Notes: generated by a model from the sequence alone, not told the origin. Positions 1 to 8,647 are shown, counted from the stretch's first letter. The stretch is 42,082 nucleotides of DNA from Pseudomonadota bacterium (GCA_963205245.1 CAUJIB010000004.1:1-42082); one strand, 5' to 3'. Made by a program: numbers and translations.

Positions 1-2281
1 CTAGTGCCTTATGGACAATATTACCAAAGTCCGAAGCATCAGGCTCACGGTCTATTTCTTCTAATTTTCTTAAGTTCAAAATATAGCGGGAATATATATT
101 GTAAGGGTTACGCAACCAGCTATCAATAGCTGTAACCCGCAGTTTGCGAGGGCGAGCTTCAAAGGGAGGAGTTGGTGCCGGTGCAGTTAAAGTCGGCAAT
201 AAAACAGGCTGTTCTAAAATATTTCTGGCTACTGAAAAATATTCTTCCTCATTCATAACCGCAAAAAATTCTGGCACACGTACGGCAAGCAAGGTTTTCA
301 TCCGTACCAACCAGCGTGAGGGAATAGTTGGAGTACCCTCGATTTTTCTGGATCTGGTAAGCAGCACTTCCGGTGCTGATAGCTGCATTATAAAATCATG
401 CGCACTTTGGCCAATTGCCATCTCCTGAGAAGGCAGCCCAAAGCTTGACCGCTGCGGACGACTCATCCATGGGTCTGCTTGCGAATTTTTAGGCCAAGTC
501 CCTTCATTAAGGCTGCCTAAAATTACAACATCATAGCTTTGCAGGCGAGCTTCCAGCGGCCCTAAAATATGCAAACGCGGATGCAACCCTATTTGCGAAT
601 GATAAGTTTCAGGAGAAAGCAAAGTTTCAAATAATGCCGGATAGGTAAGCGCATCAATAGGCGGCAATATAGAAGCATGTATACTCCAATTGGCAATAAT
701 ATCGGCCAGCTTATTACCTGCCTCTCCTGCCCATAAACGCTGCGCACCGCTTTGCGTATCGCTAGTTGCCAGCCATTCGGCAAATTTTATATGTGCAGCA
801 AGCAAATTTTCCAAAGCTGCATTATAATGTGGCGCAAATAATGCTGAAAATTCTGCCGAATTGTCCTTTAATTTATTCAGCAGCTCTATTAACTCCGGCG
901 ATGTTTTAGTATTTTCCATCGCTGCTTTGTGCAAACCGGATATGCTGTCATCACGGCGGATGCCGCGTAACAACAATAATTCCAATTCCCGTGACAGGCT
1001 GCGGCATTTGGCAGGGTTAATCCCTGCTGCTGCCAAAGGATGGCGAAGTAATGCCAGTAAAGCAGTTGGCGCAAAACGCGTGGCTACTGCATCCACCACC
1101 AAGCGCAAAAAACAAGCAGGTGCAGAAGCAGGAATAGGCTTTCCTACCGAATCATCAACCATAATGCCAAAACGCTGCAACTGGCTTGATACCATTCGCG
1201 CCAGTGTACGATCCGGCGTTACCAAAGCCACTGTTTTTTCTGCTGTGTTTAGTGCTTTACGCATATAAATAGCGATTGCCCGTGCTTCATCAAGCTGGGT
1301 ATCTGCCTCCAGCAATTTGATTCCTACCAAATCATCAATTTTCGGCAATTCACAATTAGCCCAATTAGCTGTTATCTGTGGTGGGGCAAAAATAGAACGG
1401 ATATAATCCACACGCGAAATTAATTTTTTAGATTGTGAAAAAAATTCTAAATCGGGGATTGTAGAAATATCTACATCAATTTTTCCCAGTAATTTTTTTA
1501 GGCCATATTGTGGGTGGGTTTCGCTGGTTTGCTCCCAATGCCCGCCATCCATATCACTATCTAAAGCCGGAAGTATTATTTTACCTTGCGGCAGGCTGGC
1601 AATAACTTTGAGTAATTCGGCTATGGCAGGTTGACTGCCTGTCGAACCAGCGGCGATAACCGGATAATCAGGAGGTGATTTTTTCCATATTTTGGCAATT
1701 TCTAAAATGAGCTGATTGCGATGGATAACAATATCAACAGCTCCTTCTTCTGCCAGCACTTCCGGCCATTTTCTGGTTATGATAGTAAGAAAATCCAATG
1801 TTTGCTGCCAATGCCCTGCCAGATTTTCAGGCGCAAGCTTAGAAAGAGAGTCAAAACTAACTCCCTCGCGCTGTACCTCGTCCATAAAATTTGCCAGTTG
1901 TAGTGCAAGTTCTGCCGCCTGCTTGGCACTTCCACTCCCCCTCCCTCCTAGTTGAAATCGCATAATTAATTTCATCAGGAGGAAATGACGTCGTATGGGG
2001 TCAATAGGCTGCAAAACCGGCATTTCTGCACCTGTTATATCTGATAGGAATATTTCTTCTTCTATTTCACCAATAGGCTGGATGCGGGGTAAAAGCAGCG
2101 GTTTCCCATCCGTACATTCTAAAAAAACATCGCGCAAAGAACGACAGGAACGACGATTAGGAAGTAATATCAATATTTTAGCATATTGCTCCTGATCATA
2201 AGAATGTAAAATAAAATCAGCTAAACTATGTAAAAAGCTGCTATTTTGTGGTATGGTAAAACAATTTTTAGCTGGATTCAT
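1..2281 (-). CDS. addB: AddB-type double-strand break repair protein, N-terminal part (runs off the left edge)
   Basis: The minus strand is open from an ATG at 2281 to the window edge, about 760 codons with no stop. Translation gives the pattern of alphaproteobacterial AddB: an N-terminal degenerate nucleotide-binding segment near residues 37-53 (ILILLPNRRSCRSLRDVF), then LPRIQPIGEIEEE near residue 70 and, late in the visible part, a helicase-like stretch VILGSLNEGTWPKNS. Known role of the family: AddAB resects DNA ends at double-strand breaks and loads RecA; AddB supplies a nuclease and Chi-reading scaffold. AddB proteins are about 1000 residues, so the C-terminal nuclease domain with its iron-sulfur cysteines, and the usual neighbour addA, lie outside the window. 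It is divergent from the ATPase gene at 2341 with 59 bases between starts. Confidence 0.88.
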   Translation of the reverse strand, partial: MNPAKNCFTIPQNSSFLHSLADFILHSYDQEQYAKILILLPNRRSCRSLRDVFLECTDGKPLLLPRIQPIGEIEEEIFLSDITGAEMPVLQPIDPIRRHFLLMKLIMRFQLGGRGSGSAKQAAELALQLANFMDEVQREGVSFDSLSKLAPENLAGHWQQTLDFLTIITRKWPEVLAEEGAVDIVIHRNQLILEIAKIWKKSPPDYPVIAAGSTGSQPAIAELLKVIASLPQGKIILPALDSDMDGGHWEQTSETHPQYGLKKLLGKIDVDISTIPDLEFFSQSKKLISRVDYIRSIFAPPQITANWANCELPKIDDLVGIKLLEADTQLDEARAIAIYMRKALNTAEKTVALVTPDRTLARMVSSQLQRFGIMVDDSVGKPIPASAPACFLRLVVDAVATRFAPTALLALLRHPLAAAGINPAKCRSLSRELELLLLRGIRRDDSISGLHKAAMENTKTSPELIELLNKLKDNSAEFSALFAPHYNAALENLLAAHIKFAEWLATSDTQSGAQRLWAGEAGNKLADIIANWSIHASILPPIDALTYPALFETLLSPETYHSQIGLHPRLHILGPLEARLQSYDVVILGSLNEGTWPKNSQADPWMSRPQRSSFGLPSQEMAIGQSAHDFIMQLSAPEVLLTRSRKIEGTPTIPSRWLVRMKTLLAVRVPEFFAVMNEEEYFSVARNILEQPVLLPTLTAPAPTPPFEARPRKLRVTAIDSWLRNPYNIYSRYILNLRKLEEIDREPDASDFGNIVHKAL

Positions 2282-2340
2282 GGTATTTTAACCTCTACCT
2301 GCTATAAATAGTCCATTATTTTAATAATATACACAAATTT

Positions 2341-3981
2341 ATGAACGCACTTACGAGTAAAATAACCAATATCATCTCTACTGAACTATCTTTACTATGG
2401 GCAGCTCATAAAAATGTTGGGCTGGAAGGCTATATGTGCCTTTATACTAATACCGAACAAGTACCTTTCCGTTCTAAAGAATCCGGATTGCAATTCTGGT
2501 TTAATGCTCAGGAAAACCAGACTGCAATTGAAGAAATAATAAAACATTACAATAATGGTCACCTGCCCAATAGCCCTCTATTGCTTAATCCTATAATCCA
2601 TAGAAAAGAAGAAGATGGCAGCTATACCCCAATAGGATCTGGGTTAGCATGGTGCAGCGCACTGGCACTTGGCGTTGATGTTCTTAACGATTTCCCTATA
2701 GAACGGCTTACGGGAATTGGTGCATTCGTCAGCTACTTCCAACGTGGCGGCAATGAGCGCAGCGGTCTTAAGGTGTTAGCTTTTTGTAATGAGATACAGC
2801 TACCAGAGAAAGACGGAAAATCAGTTTCCTGCTGTAGGGAGCTTTATGAAATAGCTGATATTAAGAGTGATTTATATTCTTATGCTTATTTTCTATCAGG
2901 CATTTCCTATCTTACTAATAACGGCTTATTTGAGCACCCAGACATCACCAACCTATTCCCACATGAGGTTGATTTAGATGCTAGTTTTATAGAAAAACAT
3001 ACAGCTTCTAAGAAAATAATCAAAGATACTGCTGAATGTTGGAATTCTTATGACCGTCATCACTCGCTATATAGAAAATTTGGCAACAATATCCAAAATA
3101 TTGAAAGCAACTTACGCTTCTTTAACATGGTGGCGCGAGATGTATCGCTGTTTGATGCCACTGGTTCAGCAAGACAGGAAACAGAGAATAAAATTGATTT
3201 CCTTGTACCTGGTCTTATCCCACGCGGAGCAGTGACCCTGCTTGCCGGTGCTGGCGGAACAGGTAAAAGTTCTATAGCCCATCAGCTAGCTATTTTTGCT
3301 TCTACTGATTATCCTGAAGACACGGAGCCACCAAAATGGTTAGGACAGCCTATAGACTTAACAAAATGCACAGGTGTTAATCTTTATTTCTCCGGTGAGG
3401 ATGGATTGCAGATTTTTAATGCTCGTGCAGAAATGCTAGACCCAGAAAATCAAGCGACAAGGCTAGTATTTCAACGCACAGATTTCGGTGAAAAAGTTAC
3501 TTTTGCCCAGCATATAAGAAATCTACGTAAGATTCCACAAGTTCCGCTTCTTATTGTAGATCCGGCACGGAAATATTTAGTAGGCGATGAAAATGATGCA
3601 AGCGTAGTAAGCGATTTTTTTGATGCTTTGGAAGATTTTGCTATTGAGAAAAATTCGGCTGTAGTAATTGTCCATCATCTACAAAAAGGATCACGCCCTA
3701 AAGATTCACGCGAAGTTATTGATTGCCTAAGCGGTTCTCAGGTATTTGTTGATAGGCCGCGCGTGGTGATTGGTATGTATCGCGACGGAGCATACGCTGT
3801 AGCAGGGCTTGCTAAAAACAATATTCCACCTAATCTTGGTATGGTTCTAGAAGAACGGGTTTTTGCCCGTGACCCCAACAATTTATCACTAGTCTGGCTT
3901 CCTGGAGAAGATGGAATAAGAAACGCTCCGTTAAGTAACGCAGAATTAGAAGAAATTTCTTCTAAAACAAATGATAAATAA
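2341..3981 (+). CDS. RepA-like AAA ATPase / hexameric helicase-type protein
   Basis: A 546-residue protein with a clear RecA-fold ATPase in its C-terminal half. Walker A is GAGGTGKS at residues 303-310, Walker B is LLIVDP ending in D407, and a later VVIVHHLQKGS around H445-H446 matches the sensor region of AAA_25/RepA-type helicases. The first 280 residues or so have no fold I recognise. RepA-like proteins in plasmids and phages unwind DNA at replication origins; chromosomal versions often sit in decayed mobile elements. No replication genes, integrase or primase lie beside it, so its role is open. It starts at ATG 2341 with no good ribosome-binding site, divergent from addB. It could act in repair with AddB, but only the position suggests that. 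Confidence 0.7.
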   Translation: MNALTSKITNIISTELSLLWAAHKNVGLEGYMCLYTNTEQVPFRSKESGLQFWFNAQENQTAIEEIIKHYNNGHLPNSPLLLNPIIHRKEEDGSYTPIGSGLAWCSALALGVDVLNDFPIERLTGIGAFVSYFQRGGNERSGLKVLAFCNEIQLPEKDGKSVSCCRELYEIADIKSDLYSYAYFLSGISYLTNNGLFEHPDITNLFPHEVDLDASFIEKHTASKKIIKDTAECWNSYDRHHSLYRKFGNNIQNIESNLRFFNMVARDVSLFDATGSARQETENKIDFLVPGLIPRGAVTLLAGAGGTGKSSIAHQLAIFASTDYPEDTEPPKWLGQPIDLTKCTGVNLYFSGEDGLQIFNARAEMLDPENQATRLVFQRTDFGEKVTFAQHIRNLRKIPQVPLLIVDPARKYLVGDENDASVVSDFFDALEDFAIEKNSAVVIVHHLQKGSRPKDSREVIDCLSGSQVFVDRPRVVIGMYRDGAYAVAGLAKNNIPPNLGMVLEERVFARDPNNLSLVWLPGEDGIRNAPLSNAELEEISSKTNDK

Positions 3982-3996
3982 TATTATTTAACGATA

Positions 3997-4152
3997 TTAG
4001 ACGTTACCATTATTCACTGGTCTACGGTCACAAGGGCTACCTTCTGCACCAACACATGGGCTTTTAAGATCAAGATGAGGATTAGAACAAGCAGAAAGCG
4101 CACTAAGAACAACTGCAATTAATAAAAATCTAGCTGTAATAATTTTAGGCAT
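3997..4152 (-). CDS. Small lipoprotein, VirB7-like candidate
   Basis: A 51-residue open reading frame starts at ATG 4152 with a strong ribosome-binding site (AAAGGAG) 8 bases upstream. Residues 1-22 form a lipoprotein signal: Lys3, a hydrophobic core, then the lipobox LSAC with the acylated cysteine at position 22. The mature part is about 30 residues and contains SPCVGAEGSPCDRRPVNN, so two further cysteines and a Pro-Val-Asn motif. VirB7 proteins of type IV secretion systems are small lipoproteins whose tail carries a P-x-N type motif that contacts VirB9, and the pattern here fits that. This is inference from a very short sequence; other small entericidin- or TrbK-like lipoproteins are possible. 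The gene follows the Trm112-family gene by 18 bases and is probably co-transcribed with it. No other secretion gene is in the window. Confidence 0.7.
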   Translation of the reverse strand: MPKIITARFLLIAVVLSALSACSNPHLDLKSPCVGAEGSPCDRRPVNNGNV

Positions 4153-4170
4153 AAACACTCCTTTTATAAT

Positions 4171-4368
4171 TTATTTCTCAATATTTTGTGCATCTTCATC
4201 CAATCTTCTAGCTTCTTCAACCAGCATAATCGGTATCCCCTCACGGATAGGGAAAGCAAGCTTCGCCTGTTCACTGATAAGTTCTTGTTTATCAGAATCA
4301 TAACGTAGCCGTCCTTTTGTTAAAGGACAAACCATGATTTCCAAAAGCTTAGGATCAAGTTTACTCAT
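4171..4368 (-). CDS. Trm112 family protein (UPF0434/YcaR type)
   Basis: A 65-residue protein beginning [19 protein letters not shown], the hallmark of the bacterial Trm112p-like (YcaR, UPF0434) family. The end of the domain is also typical: [18 protein letters not shown] around residues 37-54. Eukaryotic Trm112 is a small zinc-binding partner that activates several methyltransferases; the bacterial role is not settled. Only one cysteine of the zinc site is visible (C14), as in many bacterial members. Full length for the family. It is upstream of the small lipoprotein gene on the same strand. Confidence 0.9.
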   Translation of the reverse strand: MSKLDPKLLEIMVCPLTKGRLRYDSDKQELISEQAKLAFPIREGIPIMLVEEARRLDEDAQNIEK

Positions 4369-4450
4369 ATTTATTTCTATATTTTATAAGTACAAATAGC
4401 AATTTTTTATATTTTTTACTCTATCATTGTTTTTTATGCAAAGTAAATAC

Positions 4451-4478
4451 TTGCAAAGTGAAAAAGAATGAATATTAT
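4451..4478 (+). promoter_or_regulatory. Probable sigma-70 promoter of tRNA-Gly
   Basis: TTGCAA (4451-4456) and TATTAT (4473-4478) are separated by 16 bases. The start of transcription would fall near 4485, about 27 bases before the mature tRNA. Read by eye only. Confidence 0.5.
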
Positions 4479-4511
4479 GCACCTCCTCATTACCCAGTAA
4501 TTATCTCTCAA

Positions 4512-4586
<75 letters not shown>

Positions 4587-4604
4587 TTTCCTCTAAATAA
4601 ATTG

Positions 4605-5759
4605 CTATCTTTGCGATGAAGGCTGATTATAGGGGTTTCTTGTGTCCTGCGGCTCGAGTTCTGGCTGCTGTGGATTCAACGGCTGCGGCTGGGTACGCTG
4701 CCCCCATCCTCCCCATATACTGCGCTGCTGCTTCGGTTGCTCAACAATACTAGTAGCATTACTTTGCTCACTAGCAATAATACGGCAACGTTTATTCATA
4801 TCCTCCAGAGTACCTACCCCTGCTTCTTTACGCGCATCATTAGAACCAAAATTTACCAATTGCTTGTTTATTTTATTTCCAGAAGTTGTCACAATATTTT
4901 GGATAACATCTGCGCCAACACGATAATTATTACTTAAATCTCCAGCTATTTTACTTGCATATTCCAACTGGGTACTGGAAATATTTGTTAAATTCTGTGT
5001 ACCAAATTCTGTCAGCTGCCCAGCAGTGCTACAAAATTGCCAGTAACTGGCAGCACAATTGGCAAATGATGCTTTATATATAAGATCTTTTATATTAGCT
5101 TTTTCTAAATCTGGCTCTACCAACTTAGATTTAGTATCATCATTGGTATCTTTTTGTTTTTGAGCCTGTACAGTCTCATTATAAGCTTTATAATAATCTC
5201 CTAATTTTTTATTTAATTCCTCGTACTGCTTACGGCTTGCTTCATTTTCTCCACGCACAAATTCGTCAATTACTTCTACTATCTCATTATGTCCAGTCTG
5301 ATAAGCTGCTATACGTGCGTTATTCCCTGAGCTATCAATTGCTGTATAACGTATTTTCTGCGCCAAAAGATATTTTACAATTTCTTTATTACCGGTTTTA
5401 GCAGAATAAAATAGGGCGTTCTGCCCACGGGCATCAGTTTTATTAATATCCGCTCCAGCTTCTGTTAATATTTTTACTACTTTCATAGCTTCGCTGTCAG
5501 TGCGTCCGGCAGCTAAAGCAATAACCGGCACTCCAGCATCATTAGTTTCATTAACCGATGCGCCTTTTTTTATAAGGATTTTAATATCGTCTGCCCGCCC
5601 TAAATTAACACGATAGACCATATCATCACGATATTGGTTCTTTACATCTTTAACTTCCTCAACAGTTCCAAAATCTTCTGTTGCATAACAAATATATGGA
5701 ATTCCAGATAATAGGCTGGTAGCCAGCAATAAAAAACATAGATTTTTATTCATATTCAT
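4605..5759 (-). CDS. Exported ankyrin-repeat protein
   Basis: A 384-residue protein from ATG 5759; a TTG at 5774 and an ATG at 5753 are alternative starts, and none has a good ribosome-binding site. Residues 1-26 look like a Sec signal peptide (hydrophobic core CFLLLATSLLSGIPY). Ankyrin repeats follow in the first half, for example GADINKTDARGQNALFYSAKTGNKEIVKYLL, about three to four units. After them come a charged helical stretch (ENEASRKQYEELNKKLGDYY), a segment with several cysteines (FANCAASYWQFCSTAG), and a Pro/Gln-rich tail. Ankyrin repeats bind proteins and are frequent in secreted effectors of host-associated alphaproteobacteria, but a signal peptide points to the periplasm or surface. 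The exact target is unknown. Confidence 0.75.
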   Translation of the reverse strand: MNMNKNLCFLLLATSLLSGIPYICYATEDFGTVEEVKDVKNQYRDDMVYRVNLGRADDIKILIKKGASVNETNDAGVPVIALAAGRTDSEAMKVVKILTEAGADINKTDARGQNALFYSAKTGNKEIVKYLLAQKIRYTAIDSSGNNARIAAYQTGHNEIVEVIDEFVRGENEASRKQYEELNKKLGDYYKAYNETVQAQKQKDTNDDTKSKLVEPDLEKANIKDLIYKASFANCAASYWQFCSTAGQLTEFGTQNLTNISSTQLEYASKIAGDLSNNYRVGADVIQNIVTTSGNKINKQLVNFGSNDARKEAGVGTLEDMNKRCRIIASEQSNATSIVEQPKQQRSIWGGWGQRTQPQPLNPQQPELEPQDTRNPYNQPSSQR

Positions 5760-5788
5760 AAACTTATAAAGCAAAAATTATAATCAAC

Positions 5789-5818
5789 CTTGAAATTTAT
5801 TCAATAATCACCATATTT
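5789..5818 (+). promoter_or_regulatory. Heat-shock (RpoH/sigma-32) type promoter of htpG
   Basis: CTTGAAA (5789-5795) and CCATATTT (5811-5818) are separated by 15 bases, close to the sigma-32 consensus CTTGAAA and CCCCATnT. It lies about 75 bases upstream of the htpG start, and htpG is a classic RpoH target. Proposed from the pattern and the neighbour; no start site is known. Confidence 0.5.
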
Positions 5819-5892
5819 GCATATGATACACGAACATCATAACATGAATTATACGATAAATCATATACTAAAACATTAATAATAGGAAAATT

Positions 5893-7767
5893 ATGACCAA
5901 TAAAAATGAAGAAAAACTTAAATTTAGCGCGGAAATCAGTAAAGTTCTTCAACTAATGATTCATTCTTTATATACCAATAAAGATATTTTCCTACGTGAG
6001 CTTGTCTCCAATTCTTCAGATGCCTGCGATAAGTTGCGCTACGCTGCCCTCACCGAATCTTCCTTAATGGAAGGCGATAGCGACCTTTCAATCACTATTG
6101 AGGCAAATAAAGAGCAGAAAACCGTAACTATCACTGATAATGGTATCGGCATGAGCCGTGAGGAATTAATTGCTAATCTTGGCACAATAGCCAAATCCGG
6201 AACGCAAGAATTTGCAAGCAAGTTAACCGGTGACGACAAAAAAGATATGCCTTTAATTGGTCAATTTGGCGTGGGCTTTTATTCATCCTTCATGGTTGCC
6301 GATAAAGTGACGGTAGTTTCTACCAAAGCGGGTGCGAGTGAAAGTTTTATATGGGAATCTGAAGGATTAGGGGAATTTACTGTAACATCCACTGAAAAAA
6401 CCACACGTGGCACAAAAATAACCCTATATATTAAAGAAAATGCCGATGATTATCTGGATAATTTCCGCATCCGCCACATTGTACAAACTTATTCCGACCA
6501 TATCTCATTCCCGATTTATTTGCTGGACGAAGATAAAAACAGAGAACAGATAAATACCGCTTCTGCCCTATGGATGCGCTCTAAAAATGAGGTAAGCGAG
6601 GAAAAATATACAGAATTTTACCATCATGTTTCGCATATGATGGGAAGCCCATGGCTTACCCTGCATAATAAAGCCGAGGGAAAATTGGAATATACCAGTT
6701 TGCTATTTGTCCCATCCAGCAAACCGGTTGATTTATTCCACCCTGATCGTAAATCACGGGTAAAACTTTATGTAAAAAGGGTCTTTATTACTGAAGAGCA
6801 TGCCGAACTCGTGCCTTCTTACCTGCGTTTTTTGCGTGGCGTGGTAGATTCAGAGGATCTACCACTTAATATCAGCCGTGAAACTTTACAGCAAAATCCG
6901 CTAATTACTAAAATACGCGATGCAGTAGTTAAAAAATTCCTGTCTGAACTTAAGAAAAAAGCGGAAAGCGATGAGAATGAATATAAGAATTTCTGGAAAA
7001 ATTTTGGCGCGGTGGTAAAAGAAGGATTATGCGAAGCCTACAGTCCGCGCGAACAAATTCTGGAAGCATGCCGTTTCAACTCCAGCAATTTTGATAATGA
7101 CACTTTGGCAAGCCTTGACAGCTACATCTCTCGCATGAAGGAAGGTCAGGAAAATATTTTTTACCTGACGGGGGAAAATATCAACTCCATTCGCCAAAGC
7201 CCGCAGCTTGAGGGATTTACCTCACGTGGGATTGAAGTGTTATTGCTTAGCGACCATGTGGATGATTTTTGGGTGAATGTAGTGCTTGATTATAAGGGTA
7301 AACAATTCAAATCCATCACCCGTTCCGACATAAATCTGGAAAGCATCAAAAGCGAAAAAACAGATAAGCCGGAAGAAGAAAAAGCTGAAGCACCAAAGGA
7401 AAATATTGAAAAACTTTGTGAGCGCATAAAATCCATTTTAGGAAATGCGGTTGGCGAAGTACGCACCACGCAAAAATTGGGGCAAAGTGCGGTATGCCTT
7501 GCCACTAAAGAAGGCGGGATGGATTTCCGGTTGGAGCGTTTCCTGATTGAGCAAAAACAAATTGCCGCTGCTGCTGCCAAAATTCTGGAAATCAATCCTA
7601 AGCATCCAATAATCAAACATCTGGCAGAAAAAGGCAATGCCAATATTGATGATGCGGTATGGCTGCTGTTTGACCAAGCGCGAATTTTAGAAGGTGAAGA
7701 AATAACCGACCCCGCTGCCTTCACCCGCCGCCTGCAAAGCTTTGTAGAAAAAAGTCTGGCTGCTTAG
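5893..7767 (+). CDS. htpG: Chaperone HtpG (bacterial Hsp90)
   Basis: A 624-residue protein, the same length as E. coli HtpG. The N-terminal GHKL ATPase shows its motifs: IFLRELVSNSSDA with catalytic Glu36 and Asn40, DNGIGM at 82-87, and the lid glycines GQFGVGFYS from 123. Middle and C-terminal dimerisation domains follow, ending in FTRRLQSFVEKSLAA. Hsp90 is an ATP-driven cytosolic chaperone that remodels late-folding client proteins, usually with DnaK. The start is ATG 5893 with AGGA upstream. A sigma-32-like promoter precedes it. Its last 53 coding bases recur 800 bases downstream with only silent changes (see findings), which suggests that this 3' end was exchanged or rebuilt by an insertion. 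Confidence 0.97.
   Translation: MTNKNEEKLKFSAEISKVLQLMIHSLYTNKDIFLRELVSNSSDACDKLRYAALTESSLMEGDSDLSITIEANKEQKTVTITDNGIGMSREELIANLGTIAKSGTQEFASKLTGDDKKDMPLIGQFGVGFYSSFMVADKVTVVSTKAGASESFIWESEGLGEFTVTSTEKTTRGTKITLYIKENADDYLDNFRIRHIVQTYSDHISFPIYLLDEDKNREQINTASALWMRSKNEVSEEKYTEFYHHVSHMMGSPWLTLHNKAEGKLEYTSLLFVPSSKPVDLFHPDRKSRVKLYVKRVFITEEHAELVPSYLRFLRGVVDSEDLPLNISRETLQQNPLITKIRDAVVKKFLSELKKKAESDENEYKNFWKNFGAVVKEGLCEAYSPREQILEACRFNSSNFDNDTLASLDSYISRMKEGQENIFYLTGENINSIRQSPQLEGFTSRGIEVLLLSDHVDDFWVNVVLDYKGKQFKSITRSDINLESIKSEKTDKPEEEKAEAPKENIEKLCERIKSILGNAVGEVRTTQKLGQSAVCLATKEGGMDFRLERFLIEQKQIAAAAAKILEINPKHPIIKHLAEKGNANIDDAVWLLFDQARILEGEEITDPAAFTRRLQSFVEKSLAA
7714..7767 (+). repeat. Direct repeat copy 1: 3' end of htpG
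   Basis: The last 17 codons plus stop of htpG (AAFTRRLQSFVEKSLAA). They match 8514-8567 at exactly 800 bases offset. Four of 54 bases differ, all at third codon positions, including TAG against TAA. The two copies flank the hypothetical gene at 7771-8403. Confidence 0.9.
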
Positions 7768-7770
7768 GAT

Positions 7771-8403
7771 CTAATCAGCTGCGGTTCGCGTACGCCCAGT
7801 TCTTAGTGATAGCTTTGCCTGCACAGAATTTGAAACACCTAGCTCTTTAGAATAATTCTGAAGAGTTAGTATTGCCGTAGCTATTGCTGATGCAGTATCT
7901 TCTTTAAGGTTGTCATATGCTTCCCCATTGTCTTTCAATGAAAGGCTTTCATTCATAGCAGCTATAATTTTTTTATCGTATAGTGGATGCTTATCAAGTA
8001 ATTTTCCTAAATTGGTAGAAAAATTTTCTTGAGAAACATCTACCAACAAACGGGTTATACTTCCGTCACCATTTTTTCTACAATCTTTTATTTCGCTTTC
8101 TATACCAGATTGCTTTAGAATATCTGCCAATTGTTTTACATTATCGTATAAATTTTCACGTACTACTGCATGATCACTGTCGCCGCTTGTATTTTTAGCC
8201 CGTAAATCTAACATGCTTGGTTTAACAGTTGTTTCTATTCCTTCTACATTCTGCATAGGAGCAGAACCTGCACCAGCTTCAATATGATGTGAACCAACTG
8301 TAGATACTGTGTATTCCTTCCCAAGGCTTTTTAAAACTCTATTTATATCCTGATAAGCTTTTTCTTTTTTTTGTTCTAAAGATTCAAATGATAGAAAACT
8401 CAT
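7771..8403 (-). CDS. Hypothetical protein, cargo of the htpG-end insertion
   Basis: I do not recognise this 210-residue protein. It has no signal peptide, no membrane segment and no known motif. It is soluble, mixed alpha/beta in look, with a charged N-terminal helix (SLEQKKEKAYQDINRVLKS), a Gly/Ala-rich stretch near residue 43, and an Arg/Thr-rich end (SLRTGRTRTAAD). The start at ATG 8403 is supported by GGAG 9 bases upstream. It is convergent with htpG, the stops being only 3 bases apart, and it lies inside the DNA bounded by the two htpG 3'-end copies. That position suggests it arrived with, or was trapped by, the duplication. Confidence 0.6.
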   Translation of the reverse strand: MSFLSFESLEQKKEKAYQDINRVLKSLGKEYTVSTVGSHHIEAGAGSAPMQNVEGIETTVKPSMLDLRAKNTSGDSDHAVVRENLYDNVKQLADILKQSGIESEIKDCRKNGDGSITRLLVDVSQENFSTNLGKLLDKHPLYDKKIIAAMNESLSLKDNGEAYDNLKEDTASAIATAILTLQNYSKELGVSNSVQAKLSLRTGRTRTAAD

Positions 8404-8513
8404 AAAAACTCCATAAATATTAATTTATATCAATATATCAGAAAAACCTATAATAACAAGATATTAATAAAAACAAAAAAATCTTGCGCATTATCTTAGT
8501 ACAGAACGCAGAG

Positions 8514-8567
8514 GCCGCCTTTACCCGCCGCCTTCAAAGCTTTGTAGAAAAAAGTCTGGCTGCTTAA
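8514..8567 (+). pseudogene. Direct repeat copy 2: orphan htpG 3'-end fragment
   Basis: The sequence codes AAFTRRLQSFVEKSLAA and a TAA stop, in the same strand as htpG, but has no start or upstream htpG sequence. Upstream of the Ala codon at 8514 the similarity to htpG ends abruptly. The protein is identical to copy 1 over these 17 residues while the DNA has silent differences, so the two copies were separated and kept under coding constraint before ending up side by side. It is probably the displaced native htpG tail, or the tail carried in by an insertion. Confidence 0.8.
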
Positions 8568-8573
8568 GAAGCG

Positions 8574-8622
8574 GATGGCGGAAACAGATGACTGATGACA
8601 AGCATATCTGTCATCCGCCATC
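8574..8622. repeat. Inverted repeat after the htpG-tail copy
   Basis: GATGGCGGA (8574-8582) pairs with TCCGCCATC (8614-8622), with a 31-base loop that itself carries GATGA/TCATC-like pieces. It lies between the orphan htpG tail and the end of ssb. It could be a palindromic intergenic element or a weak terminator; there is no T run. Confidence 0.45.
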
Positions 8623-8647
8623 TGTTATCCGTCACCTTTTTTACAAA

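Noticed and set aside
861-1268. Plus-strand open frame of 135 codons
   Set aside because: It lies wholly within addB in antisense; the addB frame gives a recognisable protein and this one does not.
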